Below, one piece after another: positions 1 to 7,916 of a stretch of DNA of 64,000 nucleotides. Positions within the stretch are counted from its first letter, which is position 1. Every line of letters starts with the position of its first letter. The notes under the pieces are model-generated. The model was not told where the DNA came from and did not search any database. It was given only the letters and a program-made list of their open reading frames with translations. The stretch comes from Mucilaginibacter sp. CSA2-8R (GTDB lineage Bacteria; Bacteroidota; Bacteroidia; Sphingobacteriales; Sphingobacteriaceae): contig NZ_CP152389.1 of the NCBI RefSeq assembly GCF_038806765.1, positions 4,340,001 through 4,404,000 on the forward strand, given 5' to 3'. The translations under genes were made by a program, and so were the position numbers.

Positions 1-8
1 TAACTTTG
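1..8 (+). promoter_or_regulatory. Bacteroidota -7 box upstream of the TMEM175-like gene
   Basis: The first eight bases read TAACTTTG, a perfect match to the Bacteroidota sigma-A -7 consensus TAnnTTTG. The start codon lies 32 bases downstream, a normal leader length. The -33 element would lie outside the window, so the promoter is only half visible. Confidence 0.5.
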
Positions 9-40
9 CTGTACATTTAGCATTTACTTAAACCGCAAAC

Positions 41-628
41 ATGAACAAAGGACGTTTAGAAGCTTTTAGCGATGGAGTAATTGCCATCATTATTACCATT
101 ATGGTACTGGAGCTTAAAACACCACATGGCAATACACTGGCCGATTTAAAACCTTTAATACCGGTAGCCTTGAGTTACGTACTGAGCTTTGTTTATGTAG
201 GCATTTACTGGAACAATCATCACCATATGCTGCATGCAGTGAGGCAGGTACGTGGTGCCGCTTTGTGGGCTAACCTGCATTTATTGTTCTGGCTCTCTAT
301 CATCCCGTTTGTAACCAGTTGGATGGGCGAAAACCAATTTTCAGAATGGCCTGTTGCACTCTATGGTGTAATAATGCTGATGAGTGCTATTGCCTATAGC
401 ATACTGGCGGCCATACTGGTAAAGCAGGCCGGGCCCGAGTCAACACTGGCCAGGGCCATGGGGCACGACTGGAAAGGCAAAATCTCTATCGTTATTTATC
501 TTGTATCTATTGCGCTGGCTTTTTTACAGCCTGCCATCAGCCTCTGCTTGTACGCACTGGTTGCCGTTATTTGGTTTATACCTGATACCCGCATTGAACG
601 GGTACTGATTGATGAGCATAAAGAATAA
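41..628 (+). CDS. TMEM175-family (DUF1211) potassium channel-like membrane protein
   Basis: The 195-residue protein has the family hallmark R-x-x-x-FSD near the N terminus (R5 to D11), followed by a hydrophobic helix. About six membrane segments are visible in total, matching the single-repeat bacterial TMEM175 channels, which assemble as tetramers and pass K+ through a hydrophobic isoleucine/leucine constriction in the first helix. The family assignment rests on the FSD motif and topology; K+ selectivity here is inferred from the family. It appears monocistronic, with a good -7 box at the window edge. The downstream DUF5694 gene is 104 bases away on the same strand and has no obvious functional link. 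Confidence 0.88.
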   Translation: MNKGRLEAFSDGVIAIIITIMVLELKTPHGNTLADLKPLIPVALSYVLSFVYVGIYWNNHHHMLHAVRQVRGAALWANLHLLFWLSIIPFVTSWMGENQFSEWPVALYGVIMLMSAIAYSILAAILVKQAGPESTLARAMGHDWKGKISIVIYLVSIALAFLQPAISLCLYALVAVIWFIPDTRIERVLIDEHKE

Positions 629-732
629 TTAATTCACTCATCGTCAACAACTAAGAATATTTAAGCCGTTTTATGGATTACCTAGTGTAACAATATACCG
701 TGTAAAGCACTCTTTGCTAAAAACACACTATA

Positions 733-1596
733 ATGAAACACCTTTACACTATACTGTTCTTACTCACCGGCTTATTGTCCGCTACTGTTTCGCAAACCCG
801 ACCGGATAAAATTAATGTTATACTGATGGGTTCTACCCATTTTGGGCAGGAAGGCTTTTACAAACAAGGCCCGTCGATGGATTTATTTAGCCCGGGCAGG
901 CAGAAAGAGATAGCCGATATTAACAAACAGCTGGCACAATACCGGCCGGATATGATTTTAATTGAACGGGAACCGAGTGAACAACATACGGTAGACAGTT
1001 TGTATAACTTGTATACATCAGGCAAGTTACAATTTGCCCAATTAAGTTATGGCCGTGCCGAACAATACCAGTTTGGCTACACGCTGGCTAAACAACTTAA
1101 TTTACCCCAGGTGTACGGTGTTGATTTTTACAGTAGCTTACCAACCCGCTTAATGCGCGATGGTAAGAACTTGGATAAATTTATAGAGGACCTGAACAAG
1201 TTTTCGAATCTTGGCCGTTCATTCGACCAGCAATTAAAAGATGGGCAACTGTCTTTAAAACAGTATTTACTTAAATTGAATGCCCCGGAAACATTACAAG
1301 CCACTTACTACAATATTTATATTAACCCGGCACGGGTAACCGACGGGAGTTTTGGTAAAGCAGATAAAACGGTAGACACCGCCCGAATTGACAAAAGCCA
1401 CATCGGCGCGGAGTACATTTCGTTGTTTTACAACCGCGAATTAAAAATATATTCCAACTTGTTGAGCCTGCAGCAAGCCCATCAAAGCAAACGAATACTA
1501 CTCATTATGGGACAACGCCATGCGGCGGTACTATCTAAAATACTGGAGGATAACCCAGATTTCAACCTCGTACCGTTGAGCAGTTATCTGAAATAA
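733..1596 (+). CDS. Exported DUF5694-family protein (TraB/ChaN-like fold suspected)
   Basis: The 287-residue product starts with a Sec signal peptide (hydrophobic residues 6-20). The mature part opens with a beta strand ending in GSTHFGQE, has a region DMILIEREPSEQ, and near the C terminus LLIMGQRHAAVL. The GSxHF, IExEP and GxxHxxxL blocks resemble the putative metal-binding histidine/glutamate sites of the DUF5694 and TraB/GumN/ChaN superfamily. Enzymatic activity is not established for the family; a secreted or periplasmic metal-dependent hydrolase is only an inference. The gene is followed by a perfect bidirectional hairpin shared with the convergent tldE. Confidence 0.7.
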   Translation: MKHLYTILFLLTGLLSATVSQTRPDKINVILMGSTHFGQEGFYKQGPSMDLFSPGRQKEIADINKQLAQYRPDMILIEREPSEQHTVDSLYNLYTSGKLQFAQLSYGRAEQYQFGYTLAKQLNLPQVYGVDFYSSLPTRLMRDGKNLDKFIEDLNKFSNLGRSFDQQLKDGQLSLKQYLLKLNAPETLQATYYNIYINPARVTDGSFGKADKTVDTARIDKSHIGAEYISLFYNRELKIYSNLLSLQQAHQSKRILLIMGQRHAAVLSKILEDNPDFNLVPLSSYLK

Positions 1597-1611
1597 TCAT
1601 AAAAACTAATC

Positions 1612-1653
1612 AACAGCAGCGGTCGCATGTCTACCCATGCGACCGCTGCTGTT
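1612..1653. terminator. Bidirectional terminator between DUF5694 gene and tldE
   Basis: Perfect 18-bp inverted repeat (arms 1612-1629 and 1636-1653) around a six-base loop. It is followed on + by GTTTT and on - by a T-rich tract. It sits between convergent stop codons and should end transcription from both sides. Confidence 0.85.
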
Positions 1654-1671
1654 TTATAATACAATGCAAAC

Positions 1672-3009
1672 TTAAACCGCGTCAGACAATGAACTGAAGG
1701 TAAAGTCGCGTATTTTCATGGGTGGAATTAATGCGTTCTGGCCGCTTTCGCCGCTCACGGTACGCTCAGTTTTTCCTAAGGCTTCGAGATTGTTTAGCAT
1801 AATCACCGGGCTCTCATTAAACCTGAAATTTTTTACCGGGAACTTGATCTGCCCGTTCTCAATGTAAAACGTACCATCGCGGGTAAGTCCGGTATACAGT
1901 AAAGTCTGCGGGTCAACCGGGCGGATGTACCATAAACGGGTTACTAAAATACCTTTTTCTGTTCCTTTAATCAGATCTTCTAAGCTTTGGGTACCGCCTT
2001 CCATAATAATACCATCAGGACCGGAAATCGCTTTTACGCCCTTTTTTTCGGCCCAGTAACGCGAGTAGGATAAGTTTTTTATTACGCCTTTTTCAATCCA
2101 GCTTACTTTTTCCTGCACGCGGCCGTCACCGTTCCAGCGGCTGGTAGGTAGTTCGGGGTTGGCCGGGTCAGAATAAATATTTACGCGTTCGTCTACCAGC
2201 TTTTCGCCCAGGCGGGTTTTACCACCGGGTTTGCTTAAAAAGCTGCGACCTTCATCGGCACTACGAGCATCGAGGCTGCCGTATAATTGCTCGAGCAAAA
2301 CAATGCCTGCGGCAGGTTCTAAAATCACGGTGTATTTACCTGGCTCCAACGCTTTGGTATTTACCGAACCTGACGCCTTTTTGGCCGCCACTTTCGAGAA
2401 GGTCAGCGTGTCCATTTTAGCTACATCATTAAAAGCTTTGGTTGCATAACCGGAGCCTTTACCATCTGCAGTACGCATGGTTACCGAAAAGTTAACATCG
2501 GTGGCCGTATTATAGGCAAACAAGCCTTTAGAGTTCATGATGGCCGAAAAGCCGGCGCTGCTTTCTAAAAACCCGGCGGCAGTCAGGTTGCTGTCTTTAC
2601 CTACCTGCAAGCTTTGCTGCACCATATCAGCGCGTTGCTTGGGGGTTATGGCAGCCGTAGCCGGTACAAACGTGGGTGTTGGCGCACCATAACTTTGTGG
2701 ACCTAAAAACGGCATAAACTCCGGATTTTCGGGCGCCAATTGCGCCAGCTCTTCTGAGCGGCGTACAGCTTTTTCGAGCGAGGCATCATCAAACTCATTA
2801 ATGGTAGCCGTACCCAGTTTTTTGCCAAAAGCGGATGATACCACTAAACTATTACGGCTAATGCCACCGCTGGTAGATACTGAGTTGCGTGCGTAACGGA
2901 TGTTTGACGAATCGCCTCCGCTTAAATTCAATTCACATTGTTCGGCTTTAGAGTAGCTCAGCGCTTTGGTTAAAAGGGTGCGTGCCTGTTCTTCGGTTAA
3001 TATAGCCAT
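1672..3009 (-). CDS. TldE/PmbA-family metalloprotease subunit
   Basis: This 445-residue protein belongs to the TldD/PmbA (peptidase U62) superfamily. It lacks the HEXXXH zinc motif found in the TldD partners upstream, as expected for the TldE/PmbA subunit. In Escherichia coli TldD and TldE form a heterodimer that degrades unfolded peptides and matures microcin B17 and CcdA; TldE contributes structure, not catalysis. The start is taken as the ATG at 3009 (MAILTEEQ), two codons inside a TTG-started frame. It follows the first tldD by 9 bases, so co-translation is likely. No signal peptide is visible, in contrast to both TldD-like neighbours. The terminator at 1612-1653 ends the operon. Confidence 0.85.
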   Translation of the reverse strand: MAILTEEQARTLLTKALSYSKAEQCELNLSGGDSSNIRYARNSVSTSGGISRNSLVVSSAFGKKLGTATINEFDDASLEKAVRRSEELAQLAPENPEFMPFLGPQSYGAPTPTFVPATAAITPKQRADMVQQSLQVGKDSNLTAAGFLESSAGFSAIMNSKGLFAYNTATDVNFSVTMRTADGKGSGYATKAFNDVAKMDTLTFSKVAAKKASGSVNTKALEPGKYTVILEPAAGIVLLEQLYGSLDARSADEGRSFLSKPGGKTRLGEKLVDERVNIYSDPANPELPTSRWNGDGRVQEKVSWIEKGVIKNLSYSRYWAEKKGVKAISGPDGIIMEGGTQSLEDLIKGTEKGILVTRLWYIRPVDPQTLLYTGLTRDGTFYIENGQIKFPVKNFRFNESPVIMLNNLEALGKTERTVSGESGQNALIPPMKIRDFTFSSLSDAV

Positions 3010-3018
3010 AATCAATTT

Positions 3019-4659
3019 TTAGATTTTACGTGCTGTGTTGATAATGTTAACTCCATTAAATCGGGCGGTGGCAGAGCCGTGAGATACGGCGCTTGATTGT
3101 GTGGGTTGTCCCTTGCCATCAAAAAACGACCCGCCTAAACGATAATCGCTTTGGTCGCATACGGCAGAACATGAGTTCCAAAACTCTTGTGTATTGGATT
3201 GATAAGCTACATCATTTAACATACCCACAATTTTGCCGTTCTTAATTTCATAATATAATTGTCCGCTAAACTGGAAGTTATACCGCTGCTGATCGATAGA
3301 GAAAGAGCTGTCGCCAATGATATAAATGCCCTTTTCTACATTTTTAATCATGTCCATAGGTTTAAGCGGTACTTTACCTGCCTGCAAACTGATGTTAGGC
3401 ATGCGCTGAAACTGCACCGACGACCAGTTATCCGCATAGCAACAGCCTTGCGACTCTTTTAAACCAATCATATGCCCTTGGTCACGGATGGACTGATAAT
3501 TAACCAGCACACCATCTTTAATAATGTCCCACTGTTTGGTTTTAACGCCTTCGTCATCATACCCTACGGCGCCTAATGAGCCGGGCTGCAGTTTATCGGC
3601 TAAGATGTTGACGTTTTTACTGCCAAACTGAAACTTTCTGCTTTCCCACTTATCTAAAGTTAAAAAGCTGGTGCCTGCAAAGTTAGCTTCGTAACCCAAT
3701 ACCCTATCCAGCTCGGTGGGATGCCCTACCGATTCGTGAATAGTTAACCACAAATGTGAAGGATCGAGGACCAGATCATATTTGCCTGGCTCAACCGATT
3801 TGGCTTTTAACTTTTGATCGACCTGAACAGCTGCTGCGCGGGCATCTTCAATCATATCATACCGGTCGCGGTATAAAATGGTAGGTGTACCTTTGATCTT
3901 GTCGCTCTCGCGGGGCATTAAATACTCGTAACCCATGCCACGTGGCGAGCTGAGCGACTGGCGGGTTTCGAACTTACCGCTTTTAGCGTCAATTTTAGTT
4001 GCGCCAAATACCGGCCATATACGATGCACATCCTGATCGATGTAAGAACCATCAGTAGAGGCAAAATACTTTTGCTCATTAACTAAAAACAGCAATGAGT
4101 TTACATAGTTGGCGCCGGCTTTCATAGCCGCATCATTTACGGAAAGGAGCAAGTCCACCTTTTCTTTAATGGGAACTTCAAACGCGTTACGCTCAATGGG
4201 CGTTTTCCAGCTTACTTCGCCATATCCCTTTTGAGGCAGCAACTTTACCTGTTCGCTTTGTAAACGCGAATTTTCTTTGGCTATAGCTACAGCCTGTGCT
4301 GTGGCTTTGGCAATACTGTCGTTATCTAATTTATCGGTAGCGGCAAAACCCCAGCACCCGTTAGCAATTATCCGGATACCCATGCCGTACGATTCGGTAT
4401 TCACCAGGTTTTCTACCTTATTTTCGCGGGTGATGACGTACTGGTTTAAATAACGGCCAATACGGCAATCGGCATAGGTAGCCCCTTTGGAGCGGGCGGC
4501 GTTCAGCACTACATCGGCCATTTGCTTCTTCACGGCTACATCAATACCGCCGTTAAGCAACGCCTCGGGTGCAATAGGCGAACCCATTACAGGTATCTGG
4601 CTCAGCATAGCCCCACCAAAACCCATTCCGGTGAGGTATAGAAACTGTTTTCTGTTCAC
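3019..4659 (-). CDS. TldD-family metalloprotease, signal-bearing (copy 1)
   Basis: The 546-residue protein contains the TldD zinc motif HEXXXH as HESVGH (H308, E309, H313), followed by the conserved GYEANFAGTSF segment. The N terminus, NRKQFLYLTG followed by a Gly/Ala-rich hydrophobic stretch, looks like a Tat-type signal with RK in place of RR, suggesting export. The start is a GTG; no ATG precedes it and a later start would remove the signal. It lies 9 bases upstream of tldE and 127 bases downstream of a closely related second copy. The two copies share long identical blocks around the zinc site, indicating tandem duplication. Substrate unknown; proteolytic role inferred from the family. 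Confidence 0.87.
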   Translation of the reverse strand: MNRKQFLYLTGMGFGGAMLSQIPVMGSPIAPEALLNGGIDVAVKKQMADVVLNAARSKGATYADCRIGRYLNQYVITRENKVENLVNTESYGMGIRIIANGCWGFAATDKLDNDSIAKATAQAVAIAKENSRLQSEQVKLLPQKGYGEVSWKTPIERNAFEVPIKEKVDLLLSVNDAAMKAGANYVNSLLFLVNEQKYFASTDGSYIDQDVHRIWPVFGATKIDAKSGKFETRQSLSSPRGMGYEYLMPRESDKIKGTPTILYRDRYDMIEDARAAAVQVDQKLKAKSVEPGKYDLVLDPSHLWLTIHESVGHPTELDRVLGYEANFAGTSFLTLDKWESRKFQFGSKNVNILADKLQPGSLGAVGYDDEGVKTKQWDIIKDGVLVNYQSIRDQGHMIGLKESQGCCYADNWSSVQFQRMPNISLQAGKVPLKPMDMIKNVEKGIYIIGDSSFSIDQQRYNFQFSGQLYYEIKNGKIVGMLNDVAYQSNTQEFWNSCSAVCDQSDYRLGGSFFDGKGQPTQSSAVSHGSATARFNGVNIINTARKI

Positions 4660-4740
4660 GTTGAGTATAGTTGATTGGTTAATTAGTTGAGTTGTTGATA
4701 AGTTGGATGATGATCTATTCTTAATAAGATTTCTCCAAAC

Positions 4741-4765
4741 CCCTCCCTGTCCTCCCGAGGGAGGG
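4741..4765. repeat. GC-rich inverted repeat between the two tldD copies
   Basis: CCCTCCCT (4741-4748) and AGGGAGGG (4758-4765) form an 8-bp hairpin bordered by an A-run on the + strand. It could be a weak terminator for the upstream copy on the minus strand, although the T-run precedes the stem there, or a dispersed intergenic repeat. A genome-wide search would decide. Confidence 0.4.
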
Positions 4766-4786
4766 ATAAAAAAAACAATGGAAACA

Positions 4787-6424
4787 TCACCCCAACTTCC
4801 TGACTGTATTAATTACATTTACTTTGTCGAATTTTGATGTGGAGCAGCCATGCGATACGGCGCTTACTTGTGAGGGCTGCCCCTTACCGTCGAAGAAGGA
4901 ACCGCCCATGCGAAAATCACTCTCGTCGCAGATGGCGGAGCAAGAGTTCCAGAACTCCTGGGTGTTAGCCTGGTAGGTAGCGCCCTTTACCATACCGGTA
5001 ATCTGCCCGTTGCGTATTTCATAACACAACTGGCTGCTGAATTGAAAATTGTAACGCTGCTGATCGATGGAATACGAGTTACGCCCAAACATATAAAGCC
5101 CTTTCTCGGTGTTTTTAATCATCTCGGCTGGTTTAAGTGGTGCCTTACCGGGTTGCAAACTAACATTAGGCATCCGCTGAAACTGTACATCGCTCCAGGT
5201 TTGGGCATAGCAGCAACCTTGCGATGCCGATAGCCCTAATATATGTGCCTGATCGCGCGTGGCCTGGTAGTTTACCAGTACACCGTCTTTAATAATATCC
5301 CATTGTCCGCATTTTACGCCTTCATCGTCGTATCCTACCGCCCCTAAAGATCCGGGCTGTATTTTGTCTCCAACGATGTTGACGTTTTTGCTGCCAAACT
5401 GAAATTTCTTGCTCTCCCATTTATCCAGCGTTAAAAAGCTGGTGCCCGCAAAATTAGCTTCGTAACCCAATACCCTATCCAGCTCGGTGGGATGCCCTAC
5501 CGATTCGTGAATGGTAAGAAATAAATTAGTGGGATCCAGAATCAGGTCGTACTTACCAGGTTCAACCGGTTTGGCTTTCAGCTTTTCTTCTAACTGGGCG
5601 GTACCAATGCGCACATCTTCCAGCATATCATACCGCTTTTTATAAATCGGAAAAATGCCTTGTATCTTTTCTTTCTCATCAGGTATCAGGTACTCAAAGC
5701 CCATCCCTACCGGTGCGCTTAAAGAGTTCCGAGTTTCAAATCCACCGGTTTTAGCATCCGTTTTAGTTAAGGTAAACGTAGGCCACAAACGATGAATGTC
5801 CTGGTCAATGTACGAGCCCTCGGTTGAAGCAAAATATTTTTGCTCATTAATCATAAATAAATTATTGCTGATATAAGTGGCTCCCGCCTTCAAGGCTACG
5901 TTATTAGCCGCCAGCAATAAGTCAACCTTATCTTTAACCGGTATTTCGAAGGCATTTTTTTCTATAGGTGTTTTCCAGCTTACTTCGCCATAACCTTTCT
6001 GTGGGGCCAGCTGCACAGGTTCACTCAGCAGGCGCGAGTTTTCTTTGGCAATGGCTACGGCCTGCACAGCGGCTTTGGCTATGCTGTCGTTATCCATTTT
6101 ATCGGTAGCGGCAAAACCCCAACAACCGTTGGCCAGCACCCGGATACCCATACCGTACGACTCGGCACTTGCAATGTTTTGCACCCGGGTTTCGCGTGTG
6201 CTGATAGATTGGTTAAGGTAACGCCCTATACGCACATCGGCATAAGTAGCACCTTTACTTTTAGCAGCATTCAATGCCACATCGGCCATACGTTTTTTAA
6301 TGGCGGCATCAACCGGGTGCAAAACCGTATCATGCGGTACCGGCGATCCGCTAACGGGAAAGCCCTGCAGCATGGCAGCACCCATGCCCATACCAGTGAG
6401 GTACAAAAAGTCTTTTCTTTTCAA
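4787..6424 (-). CDS. TldD-family metalloprotease, signal-bearing (copy 2)
   Basis: A 545-residue paralog of the adjacent TldD with the same HESVGH zinc motif and flanking HPTELDRVLGYEANFAG block. It also begins with an RK-type Tat-like leader (KRKDFLYLTG plus hydrophobic Gly/Met/Ala segment). The start is TTG at 6424; the nearest upstream ATG is out of frame, and the next in-frame ATG would cut the leader. It is the first gene of the tldD-tldD-tldE run. Divergence from copy 1 is greatest between about residues 215 and 290, before the zinc site, which might give different substrate ranges. Catalytic residues are intact in both, so neither looks like a pseudogene. Confidence 0.86.
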   Translation of the reverse strand: MKRKDFLYLTGMGMGAAMLQGFPVSGSPVPHDTVLHPVDAAIKKRMADVALNAAKSKGATYADVRIGRYLNQSISTRETRVQNIASAESYGMGIRVLANGCWGFAATDKMDNDSIAKAAVQAVAIAKENSRLLSEPVQLAPQKGYGEVSWKTPIEKNAFEIPVKDKVDLLLAANNVALKAGATYISNNLFMINEQKYFASTEGSYIDQDIHRLWPTFTLTKTDAKTGGFETRNSLSAPVGMGFEYLIPDEKEKIQGIFPIYKKRYDMLEDVRIGTAQLEEKLKAKPVEPGKYDLILDPTNLFLTIHESVGHPTELDRVLGYEANFAGTSFLTLDKWESKKFQFGSKNVNIVGDKIQPGSLGAVGYDDEGVKCGQWDIIKDGVLVNYQATRDQAHILGLSASQGCCYAQTWSDVQFQRMPNVSLQPGKAPLKPAEMIKNTEKGLYMFGRNSYSIDQQRYNFQFSSQLCYEIRNGQITGMVKGATYQANTQEFWNSCSAICDESDFRMGGSFFDGKGQPSQVSAVSHGCSTSKFDKVNVINTVRKLG

Positions 6425-6470
6425 AGCATTGAAGTATTGATTGCGTAATATAGCAATCCGGGCGCGCTTT

Positions 6471-7190
6471 TTAAGGCTTAAAAGTGGCAGAATCTGCTTT
6501 AATCAGCCTTTTTTCGGGTGTGAGCTGTATAAACTTTTTGTAACAGCCATTTAGATAATCTATCAACACAAAATTGTTGCTGGTGTAAGTGTTTATAGCA
6601 GGTTTATACAAATTTATAAAAGCATCCATGTCCTGCCCTTTTAACGGCAGGTACTTCGCAAGCGCTTTGGGTGTAAAAGTCCGGTCTATCTCCAGCTGTA
6701 CTTCGTTTACCTTATCTTCCTTTTCGCGTTTAGCCTTTCTGCGCTCGTCTTTCTTAAAGTAGTGCAGCCGGAAGGTAAGTCCACCCTTAATATTTCCGGC
6801 GGCATCCCGTTGATAGGTGGTGGTTTGTCCGTGGTAGTATGGGTCGTAAAAAGCCATGCTGGGGCCTTCGGCACTGGTTACTTTTACGTCGGCCAGCATA
6901 TGCTGTTGCGGCAGTAAAAATATTTCCGTTTCGTTGAGCTTGGTTACCAAAACTGTATCGTTCTGGTAGGCAAAGCCCCTTACCAGCAATAGGTCGTTCA
7001 CTTTAGCGCCAATGCTAAATTTGCCGTTATTATCGGTAACGGTACTTTGTTTATTGTTTAAATTTTGAACGCTGATGCCGGTAAGCCCTACCCTGGTTTT
7101 GTTTTCAAACACTCTGCCCTTTAACAATTGCTGGGCCGATACCGAAAACGATAGGCCTAAACAAAGCGCAACAAGCAGGTATTTTAACAT
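6471..7190 (-). CDS. Secreted protein with carboxypeptidase regulatory-like (CarboxypepD_reg) domain
   Basis: The 239-residue protein has a clean signal peptide ending SVSAQQ, then a beta-sandwich (residues about 22-105) with the pattern LKGRVFENKTRVGLTGISV and a TDNNGKFSI turn. This is typical of the CarboxypepD_reg-like domain seen at the start of SusC/TonB-dependent proteins. No TonB box or barrel follows; the rest is charged (KKDERRKAKREKEDK region) and ends in a small globular segment. Many Bacteroidota encode such stand-alone proteins; function is unknown. It lies 46 bases upstream of the tldD pair on the same strand, so it may share their transcript. Confidence 0.7.
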   Translation of the reverse strand: MLKYLLVALCLGLSFSVSAQQLLKGRVFENKTRVGLTGISVQNLNNKQSTVTDNNGKFSIGAKVNDLLLVRGFAYQNDTVLVTKLNETEIFLLPQQHMLADVKVTSAEGPSMAFYDPYYHGQTTTYQRDAAGNIKGGLTFRLHYFKKDERRKAKREKEDKVNEVQLEIDRTFTPKALAKYLPLKGQDMDAFINLYKPAINTYTSNNFVLIDYLNGCYKKFIQLTPEKRLIKADSATFKP

Positions 7191-7276
7191 ACCCGAAAGG
7201 TAGCTTATCCCGCCTTATGTTTTTGTTAAATAATGTTAAACCATTCTTTAGTCTTCATCAACATATATAAAAACAT

Positions 7277-7304
7277 AGGCCGTACAAACTCAATTGTACG
7301 GCCT
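7277..7304 (-). terminator. Terminator of the 117-residue protein gene
   Basis: Perfect 11-bp inverted repeat (arms 7277-7287 and 7294-7304, six-base loop) followed on the minus strand by a T-rich tract (TTTTTATATA). It lies 27 bases after the stop codon of the upstream minus-strand gene. Confidence 0.75.
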
Positions 7305-7331
7305 GTTAATATGCTTAAAAGTGTTATGACC

Positions 7332-7685
7332 TTATGATGCAGTAGGGCGGTCTTCGCCATGCAATTTATCACTTACCTGGTGATGATGCAGCTTAGCCTC
7401 AATAGCAGATGTACTGTTGTTACCATAAGTACCGTAAGCATCTACCAGTACACCCTTAAGATTATGCTTGGCTGATGTTATGGCATATACAATTGACATA
7501 TCCGACGGATTGCTGGCACCTTCGAAGCGGTAAAATTCGTCTACCTCAAAGTCATCGGCATGCATGTGTATATCTTGTGATTTATCATCTATGGTTTCGC
7601 CATCGTCTTCAAAACTCAGGTTGGCTGTATATCCTCTTTGCAAAAGGTCGTTAGTGGCATCCACTAAGGTTTCGTAGTTTTTCAT
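7332..7685 (-). CDS. Small conserved Bacteroidota protein of unknown function
   Basis: A 117-residue acidic, histidine-rich soluble protein without signal peptide or membrane segment. It has an N-terminal helix (ETLVDATNDLLQRGY), a strand with an acidic loop (SFEDDGETIDD), a central segment HADDFEVDEFYRFEG, and a C-terminal strand GVLVDAYGTYG ending in a His-rich tail. I recognise the type as a small family often carried in databases under the label phosphoribosylpyrophosphate synthetase. No PRPP-binding loop or ribokinase-like motif is present, and the protein is about a third of that enzyme's length, so that label should not be used. Monocistronic, with its own terminator. Confidence 0.7.
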   Translation of the reverse strand: MKNYETLVDATNDLLQRGYTANLSFEDDGETIDDKSQDIHMHADDFEVDEFYRFEGASNPSDMSIVYAITSAKHNLKGVLVDAYGTYGNNSTSAIEAKLHHHQVSDKLHGEDRPTAS

Positions 7686-7916
7686 AACCGTATAAATTTT
7701 AGTGTTTTTTGTTTAAGGCAGTGGGCTGAAGTTCTGCTAATGTAGTAACCACCTATAGCTACATCTTGTTTGCAACTGCTAACCATTTAAGTACGATAAA
7801 AGCATTATTTAAAGTTTAAACTAGCCATATCAACCCTATAGCTATCAAAAAAGTTACAGCCGTCAAAACCTCATTTTAAGTAAATTGGGAGAGCAAAACT
7901 AAAACTATTATTCCTG

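Noticed and set aside
7332..7685. Phosphoribosylpyrophosphate synthetase
   Set aside because: Length and motifs do not fit; the label circulates for similar short proteins without support.
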